NCBI RefSeq assembly: GCF_007679325.1
Contig: NZ_VEGI01000004.1
Coordinates: 186,001 to 250,000, forward strand
Direction: 5' to 3'
Origin: Arthrobacter sp. U41
GTDB lineage: Bacteria > Actinomycetota > Actinomycetes > Actinomycetales > Micrococcaceae
Length of the DNA stretch: 64,000 nucleotides
The translations under genes and the position numbers were made by a program. Below the pieces are notes generated by a model, which worked only from the letters and a program-made list of their open reading frames with translations, did not search any database and was not told where the DNA came from. Each line of letters opens with the position of its first letter. Position 1 is the stretch's first letter. This document shows, piece after piece, positions 53,261 to 62,431 of this stretch.

Positions 53261-53282
53261 GGGCGGGGCGCCCGGGCCGCCC
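53261..53282. terminator. GC hairpin between convergent genes
   Basis: GGGCGG (53261-53266) pairs with CCGCCC (53277-53282) across a loop containing the palindrome GCGCCCGGG. It lies between the XPB stop and the leftward FHA gene stop; there is no T-run. Confidence 0.5.
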
Positions 53283-53292
53283 GCTCCGAGGG

Positions 53293-54168
53293 CTACCGGG
53301 TGTACGTGGAACCGTCCGTTTCCAAGGCACCGGTGCGCGGATCGCGCTGCGGGCGCTGGTAGGCGAACTCGCCACCGCTGCGGCCGCCGAAAGGGCGACC
53401 ATGGTCGGCAAATTCTTCCCGGAAGAACGCCAGGCACCACTGGCCCATCTGCAGGCGGGAACCAGTACGCAGGACCGACGCCGACCCGGGGCCGAAGCTG
53501 CCGCTGACTTTGCCGTGCCGCACCAGGACATATTCATCCCGGTCGTTGTGGACAATCTCCGCGTGAACACCGTCCAGGCCTGCAAGCCGCAGGTCAGCGG
53601 ATTCATCGCTGCCGATACTCATCCGCTCGGCCGTGAGATTGAACTCGCGCGGTAACTGTCCGTTCCAGGTTTTCGAGTCCTGGACGAAAATCAACCGCGG
53701 CCGTCCGCCGCCGCTCGTGTAGTGGGTAGTGGTGATACGCCGGGGAATTCTGCGTTTGACCGTGGGCAACAGCGGAAAGAGGGTTCCGGGCGGCAGCAGG
53801 CTGAATTCCCGTGCCGGCGTGCGGCGACCCCGTTTGAGCATGGGCGCCAACGCGCCCAGCTTACCCAGCTTGATATGGGGTGACCTGGTAATTATCCGCT
53901 GCGAGGCCGGTGCCTCGACGTTGCCCAGGCTGATGATTCTTCCGTCCGGGCCGTCCACCACCACGGTGAGCCCTTGGTCCGAGAGTGTCCTGGCGAGGGG
54001 CCTGAGGTCGCCCAGGGAGGGAAGCCTCCGCGACTGCAGAGCGTCGAGGCGGTCCAGCGAGACGACCACTTCGGTACCGGATGCCTTCACCGACCCGCGG
54101 GCCTCCTCGCCGGTAGCCTCTTGGAGGGAGAAGTCCAGGTCGATGTCGGCCCTGAACCGCGGGGGCAT
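53293..54168 (-). CDS. FHA-domain protein
   Basis: 291-residue soluble protein. The C-terminal half carries a forkhead-associated domain (about 180-252): LTAERMSIGSDESADLRLAGLDGVHAEIVHNDRDEYVLV, with the GS and H phosphothreonine-binding residues. The N-terminal half (DIDLDFSLQEATGEEARG, TVVVDGPDGRIISLGNVEAPA, SPHIKLG, SLLPPGTLFPLLPTVKRRIPR) is unlike named families. A GGRSGGEFAYQ-type tail follows. The start ATG lies 2 bases after the small upstream gene's stop. FHA proteins of this type usually read Ser/Thr-kinase signals or sit near secretion systems. No kinase is in the window. Confidence 0.85.
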   Translation of the reverse strand: MPPRFRADIDLDFSLQEATGEEARGSVKASGTEVVVSLDRLDALQSRRLPSLGDLRPLARTLSDQGLTVVVDGPDGRIISLGNVEAPASQRIITRSPHIKLGKLGALAPMLKRGRRTPAREFSLLPPGTLFPLLPTVKRRIPRRITTTHYTSGGGRPRLIFVQDSKTWNGQLPREFNLTAERMSIGSDESADLRLAGLDGVHAEIVHNDRDEYVLVRHGKVSGSFGPGSASVLRTGSRLQMGQWCLAFFREEFADHGRPFGGRSGGEFAYQRPQRDPRTGALETDGSTYTR

Positions 54169-54170
54169 GG

Positions 54171-54431
54171 TCAGGCCCTGTTCTCGTCGGAACCGGAGGC
54201 GTCCTTGTCACTGGTGGTCACGCGGAGACTTCCGTTCAGTTTCCAGGTGGCGCGGGGCGCGTCCGGGCCAATGTCACGGGGAACTTCGATGGTCATGTCG
54301 ATGAAGTTGTAGTTGATCGCGGCGCCTTTGCCGGTCAGGTAAGACCACATCTCCTCAGCCAGGTCCGCCCAGTCGCGGATGCTTCGGTCGGCGGCGCCTG
54401 CACTGCTAGCTGCGTTGCTTTCAGTCGTCAC
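54171..54431 (-). CDS. Small partner of the FHA protein
   Basis: 86-residue soluble protein starting GTG at 54431 (GAGGAC upstream). The central part (IRDWADLAEEMWSYLTGKGAAINYNFIDMTIEVPRDIGPDAPRATWKLNGSLRVTTSDK) is a helix followed by strands. The family is not recognised. The stop is 2 bases from the FHA gene start, so the pair is almost certainly one operon. The divergent two-component system lies 200 bases away. Confidence 0.7.
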   Translation of the reverse strand: MTTESNAASSAGAADRSIRDWADLAEEMWSYLTGKGAAINYNFIDMTIEVPRDIGPDAPRATWKLNGSLRVTTSDKDASGSDENRA

Positions 54432-54591
54432 GTTATGTCCTCTGTCTTGGCTGCCGGCATTTCTGCCGGTGCGGTGGAGTGGATCAATATGGCAACTCTA
54501 ATGTCGGTACCCGCGGAGGGGAATGCCTTGGGCGAGCCACTTGCGCCAGCACAGCTCCAGATAAGCGCCGAAGGCAGCCGAACCCACCAAA

Positions 54592-54608
54592 CGTACATTT
54601 TTCGTACA
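54592..54608 (+). promoter_or_regulatory. Direct repeat ahead of the response-regulator gene
   Basis: CGTACA occurs at 54592-54597 and again at 54603-54608, an 11-base period as bound by OmpR/PhoP-type dimers. A CTCCCAG-AAT-CTGGGAG inverted repeat lies just downstream (54614-54630). Autoregulation is inferred. Confidence 0.45.
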
Positions 54609-54634
54609 GAAAACTCCCAGAATCTGGGAGCATC

Positions 54635-55354
54635 ATGGGAGTCATGAAAAAGAACGGTCCCGAAGCCAAGCTGCTCGTCGTCGATGATGAGCCGAACATC
54701 CGCGAGCTGCTGTCCACGTCCCTGCGCTTCGCCGGCTTCGAAGTCGTCTCCGCGGCCAACGGGCGCGAGGCCCTGGCGGCGGCCGATCTCCATTCCCCCG
54801 ATCTGGCCGTCCTGGACGTCATGCTGCCGGATATGGACGGCTTCACCGTCACCCGCCGGCTGCGCGCCGCGGGCAAGCACTTCCCCGTTCTCTTCCTGAC
54901 AGCCAAGGATGACACCGAAGACAAAGTCATGGGCTTGACGGTGGGCGGCGATGACTACGTCACCAAGCCCTTCAGCCTCGATGAGGTCGTGGCACGCATC
55001 CGCGCCGTGCTGCGCCGCACGCAGCCGCTCCAGGATGACGACGCCGTCATCCGCGTCGATGACCTCGAGCTCGACGACGATGCCCACGAGGTGCGCCGCG
55101 GAGGCACGGTGATCGAGCTCTCCCCCACCGAATTCAAGCTCCTGCGCTACCTCATGCTGAATCCCAACCGGGTGCTGTCCAAGGCCCAGATCCTGGACCA
55201 CGTCTGGGAGTACGACTTCAACGGAGATGCCTCGATCGTGGAGTCCTACATCTCCTACCTGCGCCGCAAAGTCGACATTGACCCGGACGCCCCGGCCCTG
55301 ATCCAGACCAAACGGGGCGTCGGCTACGTGCTGCGGACGGCCGAGAAGCGCTGA
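54635..55354 (+). CDS. OmpR-family response regulator
   Basis: 239-residue two-domain regulator. The receiver domain has DD at 17-18, phosphoacceptor Asp61 (LAVLDVMLPDMDG), Thr90 and Lys111 (VTKPFS). The C-terminal winged helix (ELSPTEFKLLRYLMLNPNRVLSKAQILDHVWEYDFNGDASIVESYISYLRRKVD) is the OmpR DNA-binding domain. It resembles actinobacterial TcrX/TrcR/MprA types. Two starts are possible, ATG 54635 or ATG 54644, both close to GGGAG sequences. The sensor kinase follows after 6 bases. Confidence 0.94.
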   Translation: MGVMKKNGPEAKLLVVDDEPNIRELLSTSLRFAGFEVVSAANGREALAAADLHSPDLAVLDVMLPDMDGFTVTRRLRAAGKHFPVLFLTAKDDTEDKVMGLTVGGDDYVTKPFSLDEVVARIRAVLRRTQPLQDDDAVIRVDDLELDDDAHEVRRGGTVIELSPTEFKLLRYLMLNPNRVLSKAQILDHVWEYDFNGDASIVESYISYLRRKVDIDPDAPALIQTKRGVGYVLRTAEKR

Positions 55355-55360
55355 CCTCCG

Positions 55361-56884
55361 TTGCTGCTCCGTTGGAAGTCGGCGTCGCTGAGGTCCCAGC
55401 TCGTCGCGATTATGACCGCACTGATGCTGGTGGCCCTCACGGCCACCGGCGCCGGGACCCTGACGCTGCTGCACAGCTATCTGCAGGGGCAGGTCGACGA
55501 CAAGCTGCGGGCAGCGATTGCCTCGGTGCGCCAGCAGCAGTCGTTCAGCCAGCTGCAGGACCAACCGCAGAGCGTTCCCACCGACTATTCGCTGATGCTG
55601 TTCGCGCCGGGGCAGCCGGCGGTGCCGTTCGGCGGCAACAAGGTACTCCACCCCGATATCCCCAGCATCACCTCCGAGGAAGTCTCTGCCCGCGAACAGG
55701 CCCCTTTCCAGGTCCGGGGCACGGACGGACGGAACTGGAGGGTGGTCGCCCTGAACGTTGTAGACAGCAAGGAGCGCAGCTCCGTTGTGGTCATCGGGCT
55801 GCCACTGTGGCCGGTCGATTCGGTGATGGAACACGCCGTCCTGGTGGTGGTCGGCGTCGGGCTGCTGACCCTTGTCCTGGCGTTCTTCATCGCCACCTGG
55901 AGCATTTCCCGGTCCTTTCGGCCGCTGGCACGGGTTGAAAAGACCGCGGCGGCGATCGCGGCGGGCGATCTGTCCCGGCGCGTCGAAATCGAAAACCCCA
56001 ATACGGAGGTGGGCCGGCTGGGCAGTTCACTCAATGCCATGCTGGCCCACATCGAGACGGCCTTCGCCGCCCGGATGGCTTCCGAGGAACGGATGCGCCG
56101 CTTCGCCGCGGACGCCTCGCATGAACTGCGCACGCCGCTGGTGACGATCCGCGGTTTCTCCGAGCTGTACCGGCAGGGCGCGTTGTCCACCCCGGAGGAC
56201 GTGGCCACCGCTATGGGCCGGATCGAAAGCGAAGCCAAGCGGATGGGTGCCATGGTGGAGGACCTGCTGCTGCTGGCCAGGATCGATGAGCAACGGCCGC
56301 TCCAGCAGAAACCCGCCGATCTGCTGTTGATCGCCAACGACGCGGTGGTGGACACCCAGGCGAGCGACCGCGGCCGTGTCATCTCGCTGACCGGGCTCGA
56401 CGGCGGTGCGCCCGCACCGGCGCCGGTCCTGGGCGACGAGGCCAAGCTGCGGCAGGTGGTTGGGAACCTGGTGGGCAACGCCCTGCGCTACACCCCCGAG
56501 GGCACGCCCATCGAAATCGCCGTCGGCGCCCGCACCGCGGAGGACGGGAACCGGCTGTCCGTTATCGAGGTCCGCGACCACGGCCCCGGCGTCCCGGCGG
56601 AGGAAGCGGCGCGGATCTTCGAGCGGTTCTACCGGGCGGACACCTCCCGCACCCGGGAGACCGGCGGCAGCGGGCTGGGACTGGCGATCGTCGCGGCCAT
56701 CGTCGGCTCGCATGCCGGCACCGTCCGGGTGGAGGAAACCGACGGCGGCGGCGCCACCCTGGTGGTCAGCCTTCCGTTCCTGGACGAGTCCACGGCCACG
56801 GAGGAGACCGCGTCCAGTGCCGGTGCGGGCTCCGCTGCGGGCAAGAAGACCGGGACCGGCCCGGACAGCGCCTCCGGTAAGTAA
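55361..56884 (+). CDS. Sensor histidine kinase
   Basis: 507-residue membrane sensor paired with the regulator upstream. The start is TTG 55361 with a weak Shine-Dalgarno. A first helix (about 12-38), an extracytoplasmic sensor domain (about 40-160) and a second helix (VVVGVGLLTLVLAFFIATWSI) lead into a HAMP domain. The dimerisation domain follows with phosphorylated His254 (FAADASHELRTPL), then the catalytic domain with N (VVGNLVGNALRYTPEG), G1 (VRDHGPGVP) and F/G2 (GGSGLGLAIV) boxes. The tail after residue 480 is low-complexity. The signal is unknown. Confidence 0.94.
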   Translation: MLLRWKSASLRSQLVAIMTALMLVALTATGAGTLTLLHSYLQGQVDDKLRAAIASVRQQQSFSQLQDQPQSVPTDYSLMLFAPGQPAVPFGGNKVLHPDIPSITSEEVSAREQAPFQVRGTDGRNWRVVALNVVDSKERSSVVVIGLPLWPVDSVMEHAVLVVVGVGLLTLVLAFFIATWSISRSFRPLARVEKTAAAIAAGDLSRRVEIENPNTEVGRLGSSLNAMLAHIETAFAARMASEERMRRFAADASHELRTPLVTIRGFSELYRQGALSTPEDVATAMGRIESEAKRMGAMVEDLLLLARIDEQRPLQQKPADLLLIANDAVVDTQASDRGRVISLTGLDGGAPAPAPVLGDEAKLRQVVGNLVGNALRYTPEGTPIEIAVGARTAEDGNRLSVIEVRDHGPGVPAEEAARIFERFYRADTSRTRETGGSGLGLAIVAAIVGSHAGTVRVEETDGGGATLVVSLPFLDESTATEETASSAGAGSAAGKKTGTGPDSASGK

Positions 56885-57043
56885 CGGGCCCCGGGGAAGT
56901 ATCGCGGCCCCGGGAGAGTAATGCGCCGGAGGTCCGGCCGCTTTTTCCACATACCGTGGCCGGGCTAACCCCGTTCCCCCACGACCTGCCTACGCTCGCA
57001 GTGTCCGGAAATCCCGGAGCAGGCACTGTCGAGAGGCCATCCC

Positions 57044-57331
57044 ATGAGCATCATCTCCGTCGACACGGAACTCCTCCAGCTCAAGTCAGCAACCGTCAAG
57101 GCCACGGTCGACCGGATCGGCGCGGACGTCCAGGCGATGAAACGGGGGCTGGACGAGTTGCAGGCCACGTGGCGCGGCTCGGCCGCCACCAACTTCCAGG
57201 CCCTTATCGCCGAATGGACGCTGACGCAGGGCAAGGTGGAGGCATCGCTCGCCTCCATCAACCTGGCACTGAACTCCGCTGCGGCCAGTTACGCCCAGGC
57301 CGAACTGACCAACACACAACGGTTCAGCTGA
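57044..57331 (+). CDS. WXG100-family protein (ESAT-6-like)
   Basis: 95-residue helical hairpin of the ESX/type VII substrate class. The turn motif is W-R-G (LQATWRGSAATNFQALIAEW), between helices LKSATVKATVDRIGADVQAMKRGLDEL and GKVEASLASINLALNSAAASYAQAE. It lacks the terminal YxxxD/E secretion signal in obvious form. The start ATG at 57044 has GAGAGG nearby. No ESX core genes lie in the window, so secretion machinery must be elsewhere. It may cooperate with the WXG100-lipase at 23.9 kb, but they are 32 kb apart. Confidence 0.88.
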   Translation: MSIISVDTELLQLKSATVKATVDRIGADVQAMKRGLDELQATWRGSAATNFQALIAEWTLTQGKVEASLASINLALNSAAASYAQAELTNTQRFS

Positions 57332-57358
57332 CCGGCCTCCTGCGCGCCACAGGGAGGC

Positions 57359-58366
57359 TCAGGCCTCGGGCGTGCCCTGGTGGAAGCGGAGCCGCCATTG
57401 GGCGCCGTCATGGACCCACAGGGAGCTGCGCAGGGCCGTCCCTGCCCGGGCGTGGCTGCGGTATGTCAGGAGGATGGTCTGCTCGCCCAGCCGGTCAGCG
57501 CCCAGTATTTCCAGCTCGGTGGGGCCGCTTGGATTGTCTTCCAGCGACATCATCATGGCATCGCGGGTCCAGATCCGGCCTGAGGTCCCGATTTCGGTGA
57601 AGTCAGGGTGCAGCAGCACTCCGGTACGTCCCAGGTCGGAGCGCGTCTCCGGCAGGAGGAGCTCCCGCTCCAGGGCCTCGACGATGGCCTCCGGGCTCGC
57701 GTCAGTGCCCGGCGCGGGCGTCGGGTCCTCGTCCAGAACGCTGAAAAGATCCGGTTCGTCGAAGAGCGACGGTTCACCGAACGCCGGCCGCCGGCCGGTC
57801 TCCGCCGGTGCCGGCATGGACCCTGCCCGCGTCGCCGCGGGCGTTGCCTGGGCTGCCGGAGCGACGGCTTCCATGGCCGCCTCCATGGCGGCCTCGGCAG
57901 CCGCGCCGAACCCGGGACCCTGGCGTACGGCAACGCCCTGCTGGAAGGCAGTGGCAGCGGCCCTGGCGCGATCATCCGCCGCCTCGTTGAGGTCATGCCC
58001 CGCGTGGCCGCGCACCCATTCGAAGGTGTACTTGCGGCCGACCAGCGCCTGGTCGATTTCCTTGAGCAGCTCAACGTTCATCACCGGCTTGCCGTCGGAT
58101 TTACGCCACCCTTTGCGCTTCCAGCCCGGCATCCACTTGGTCACGGAGTTGATGACGTACTGGCTGTCGCAGAGGATGTGCAGGTCCTCGCCCGGCAGGT
58201 GCGCAGTGGAGCGGAACAGATCCAGCACGGCCATGAGCTCGCCCATGTTGTTGGTGCCGTGCGGCCATCCGCCGGCCCGCCAGCAGTCGTCGTCCACGTA
58301 CCATGCCCATCCGGCCGGACCGGGATTCCCTAGAGCCGAACCGTCGGCAGCTGCTGTAATCGTCAC
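57359..58366 (-). CDS. RNase HI fused to a SnoaL/DUF4440-like domain
   Basis: 335-residue protein. Residues 1-140 are a type 1 RNase H with all four catalytic acids visible: Asp8 (ADGSALGNPG), Glu43 (GELMAV), Asp67 (CDSQY) and Asp131 (DDRAR), and His121/His124 in VRGHAGHDLNEAADDRAR. It degrades RNA in RNA-DNA hybrids. After an alanine/proline linker, about 225-335 look like a DUF4440/SnoaL NTF2-like domain (EAIVEALERELLLPETRSDLGRTGVLLHPDFTEIGTSGRIWTRDAM, SSLWVHDGAQWRLRFHQGTPEA). Standalone RNase HI is 150-160 residues, so the tail is an addition. Possibly the domain regulates activity or binds a small ligand. Confidence 0.92.
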   Translation of the reverse strand: MTITAAADGSALGNPGPAGWAWYVDDDCWRAGGWPHGTNNMGELMAVLDLFRSTAHLPGEDLHILCDSQYVINSVTKWMPGWKRKGWRKSDGKPVMNVELLKEIDQALVGRKYTFEWVRGHAGHDLNEAADDRARAAATAFQQGVAVRQGPGFGAAAEAAMEAAMEAVAPAAQATPAATRAGSMPAPAETGRRPAFGEPSLFDEPDLFSVLDEDPTPAPGTDASPEAIVEALERELLLPETRSDLGRTGVLLHPDFTEIGTSGRIWTRDAMMMSLEDNPSGPTELEILGADRLGEQTILLTYRSHARAGTALRSSLWVHDGAQWRLRFHQGTPEA

Positions 58367-58421
58367 TGCACCATCCTGCCAGACCTCCGCCCCGCCCGGC
58401 GCCCCGCACCTCCGCCCATCA

Positions 58422-58528
58422 AACGCTCCCGCACCTCCGGCCCCAAACCACCCAACGCTCCCGCACGTCCGGATTCAAGTGAGGGAGCGTCGGCCAAAGG
58501 GCTGCAACAACTGAGGGAGCGTGTTGGG
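58422..58528. repeat. ACGCTCCC repeat cluster
   Basis: AACGCTCCCGCAC occurs twice (58422, 58454) and its inverse form GAGGGAGCGT twice (near 58481, 58513), allowing alternative hairpins. It lies between the RNase HI start and the groEL terminator. No gene is present. Confidence 0.7.
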
Positions 58529-58541
58529 TCGCGGTTAACGC

Positions 58542-58577
58542 CGACGGCGGCCCCACCCGAAGGAGGGACCGCCGTCG
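58542..58577 (-). terminator. groEL terminator
   Basis: CGACGGCGG (58542-58550) pairs with CCGCCGTCG (58569-58577) and is extended by CCC/GGG pairs around a TTCG loop on the minus strand. It lies about 50 bases past the groEL stop. Confidence 0.7.
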
Positions 58578-58626
58578 TTGTTTACTGCATGTTCAACGCT
58601 GGTTGAGCAGCACTGGAGCAGGGTGG

Positions 58627-60375
<1,749 letters not shown>

Positions 60376-60443
60376 TCAGCCAGGTGTTTCTTCGCTCCTG
60401 GATCGGCGGCTTCAACTTCGCGGCCGGTGAACCGGGCGTCGTT

Positions 60444-60470
60444 TTAGCAGTCAATACGCGGGAGTGCTAA
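60444..60470. promoter_or_regulatory. CIRCE operator 1 (one mismatch)
   Basis: TTAGCAGTC-N9-GAGTGCTAA matches the HrcA target TTAGCACTC-N9-GAGTGCTAA with a single change in the left arm. Confidence 0.85.
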
Positions 60471-60478
60471 ATCAATAA

Positions 60479-60505
60479 TTAGCACTCCCCCGGGGAGAGT
60501 GCAAG
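60479..60505. promoter_or_regulatory. CIRCE operator 2
   Basis: TTAGCACTC-N9-GAGTGCAAG has a perfect left arm and two changes in the right arm. It starts 9 bases past the first operator, giving a tandem pair. Confidence 0.85.
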
Positions 60506-60578
60506 CAGTGCATGGGCCGAAGGGGCCCTGCATCGGCGTACTGGCGCACTCCAGCACGGCTCAATACGCTACGGGCGA

Positions 60579-61997
60579 TTAACTCCCGTTGGTGCGGGCA
60601 GTTTCGTTGCCGCTCATGGTGGCCGTGTTGTCCGGACCGTAGGTGTAGACGACATAGTTCGCGGAGCTGACGTCGCCGTTGGAATCGAAGCCGACCGGCC
60701 CGGATTCCCCGTCATAGTCGGGCCGGTTGCCGGCCCGGAGGGCGTCGAGGCACTCCTGGTAGGTCTTGCAGACCGTGGCTTCGCCGGAGGGCCCGCCGTT
60801 GCCTGGGGTCTGCACGTTGCCGCCCGAGACGGCGATCAGGCTGGCGGCAATGGACGTTCCGGCGTCGTCCTGCGCTGCGGCGGCCGCGATGGCGGCAAGG
60901 TTGACGGCGTCGTATGTTTCGGCGGCAAACGTCATGTCCTTCAGCTCCGGGTCCACAGAGACCAGCTCGCCCTGGAAGTGCGCAGAGGCAAAGGTCCCCG
61001 GCAGGATCCCCCGCGCACCGTCCAGTGCCCGGGACCCCAGGCCGGAACCGTACTGGTTGACAGCCCCGTCGCTGAGGATGAGCTTCTTGCCGGACAGCCC
61101 GGCGTTGTTCAGTTCGGCGATGGCACCCTGGGCACCGTCGCGGGAAACCAGCACGACGGCGTCGGGAGCCGCCGCCTTCGCGGCAGCAACCGCCTGCTGC
61201 GCCTGGCCCGGGGCGAACCCGGCGACGGCAACAGGCCCCAGCCCGGCCTCCTTCGCCGCGGCCGCCACCGCGTTGGACACGTCCTTGCCGTAACTGCCTT
61301 CCTCGTACACAACGGCAATGGTCGCCGCGCCGCCGTCCTTGGCGAGCTTGACCAGAACGGGGGCCTGCGCAATGTCGGCGGCTGAGGTGCGGAAATAGTA
61401 GCCGTTGCTCTCATAACCGCTGAGTCCGCTGGCAGTGTTCGCGGGGGAAATCATGGCTACTTTGGCGTTGGAAAGGACGTCAATCGCGGCGGGCGCGCGG
61501 CTGGAGTCGGTCGGGCCGATGACGACGTCTGCTTTGGCGTCAACCAGCGCTTTGGCCTGCACTGCGGTGTCTCCGCTGACGGTCTCAGGCAGCAATTCCA
61601 CGGGTTTGCCCTTGTGGCCTCCCGCGGCGTTGATTTCCTTGACGGCAAGTTTCGCGGCGGCAAGTTGGGGGGCGTTGAGGAAGCTCTGAGCGCCCGTGTT
61701 GTCGAGGATCAGCCCGATCCGCAGGGTTCCGTCGCCGCTCGCGTCGGCCTGCTCCACGCGGGCACCGCCCGCCGGTCCCAGGCACGCCGTGGTGGTCAGC
61801 GCGGCAGCGGCCAGCACCGCTACGGTCCTGCCCCGGCGCAGGGCCACAGTCCGCCGTCGTGCGGTGCTGCCGGCGGCCTTAGGGCCGGGTTTCTTTCCGG
61901 CAGGGCCCGTTCCGGCCGGGTCCATTCCGGCGGGGTCCATTCCGGCGGGGCTGGTTCCTGCCGGGTCCTGCCCTGCTGCGGCTGCGGCGAAGGTCAC
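60579..61997 (-). CDS. Branched-chain amino-acid-type ABC substrate-binding lipoprotein
   Basis: 472-residue extracytoplasmic binding protein of the Leu/Ile/Val (type I periplasmic) class. A short hydrophobic core (VAVLAAAALTTTACLG) ends in a TTAC lipobox. The mature part begins GTLRIGLILDNTGAQSFLNAPQLAAAKLAVKEINAAGG and continues AKADVVIGPTDSS, AMISPANTASGLSGY, TIAVVYEEGSYGKDVSNAV and FAAETYDAVNLAAIAAA, typical of LivK-like proteins. GTG at 61997 overlaps the cspA stop by one base. The signal is preceded by an odd 40-residue repeat-rich tail (PAG motifs), so a GTG nearer the signal (about 61846) is an alternative start. No permease is adjacent. Confidence 0.82.
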   Translation of the reverse strand: MTFAAAAAGQDPAGTSPAGMDPAGMDPAGTGPAGKKPGPKAAGSTARRRTVALRRGRTVAVLAAAALTTTACLGPAGGARVEQADASGDGTLRIGLILDNTGAQSFLNAPQLAAAKLAVKEINAAGGHKGKPVELLPETVSGDTAVQAKALVDAKADVVIGPTDSSRAPAAIDVLSNAKVAMISPANTASGLSGYESNGYYFRTSAADIAQAPVLVKLAKDGGAATIAVVYEEGSYGKDVSNAVAAAAKEAGLGPVAVAGFAPGQAQQAVAAAKAAAPDAVVLVSRDGAQGAIAELNNAGLSGKKLILSDGAVNQYGSGLGSRALDGARGILPGTFASAHFQGELVSVDPELKDMTFAAETYDAVNLAAIAAAAAQDDAGTSIAASLIAVSGGNVQTPGNGGPSGEATVCKTYQECLDALRAGNRPDYDGESGPVGFDSNGDVSSANYVVYTYGPDNTATMSGNETARTNGS

Positions 61998-62200
61998 TAG
62001 GCGGGCCGGACGCTTTCGGCCTGCGGGCCCTTTTCGCCTTCGCCGACTTCGAGTTCCACGCGCTGTCCTTCGTCCAGGGCACGGTAGCCCTCCCCGGCGA
62101 TGGCGGACCAATGCACGAAGACGTCGGCGCCGGAATCGTCCACGGTGATGAAGCCGTAGCCCTTTTCGGCGTTGAACCACTTCACGGTTCCCAATGCCAT
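61997..62200 (-). CDS. Cold-shock protein CspA family
   Basis: 67-residue classic single-domain cold-shock protein: [33 protein letters not shown], with RNP1 (KGYGFITV) and RNP2 (VFVHWSAI) intact. It acts as an RNA chaperone or antiterminator. ATG 62200 is chosen; an extension to 62242 is untypical. Its stop TAG shares a base with the GTG start of the following substrate-binding gene. The region upstream contains a 21-base tandem repeat. Confidence 0.95.
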   Translation of the reverse strand: MALGTVKWFNAEKGYGFITVDDSGADVFVHWSAIAGEGYRALDEGQRVELEVGEGEKGPQAESVRPA

Positions 62201-62253
62201 GGTGTCCACACTTTCAGTTGGCTTGCGGGCGGTCCACCACAATGTGGGCCGCG

Positions 62254-62304
62254 GAATGCGCTGCGCAGAATGCAGAATGCGCTACGCAGGATGCAGAATG
62301 CAGG
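62254..62304. repeat. 21-base tandem repeat in the cspA leader
   Basis: GAATGCGCTGCGCAGAATGCA (unit 1, 62254-62274) is followed by a unit with two changes (62275-62295) and a partial third. It lies 54 bases or more upstream of the cspA start. Confidence 0.75.
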
Positions 62305-62431
62305 AGGCGCGACAGCTGCGGGCCGCCGGATGCACAAACAGTCCGCAAATACTGTACCCACAGCCTCCGGCCGGAGCGGCCGGCGCGGTCCGGTTCGGCC
62401 CCGAATAGTTATTCAGGCGTAACCGGAACGG

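Noticed and set aside
60462..60487. GAGTGCTAA-N8-TTAGCACTC read as one CIRCE element
   Set aside because: The arms are in the wrong order and spacing for CIRCE. The proper TTAGCACTC-N9-GAGTGCTAA pattern is met by two separate overlapping-neighbour elements instead.
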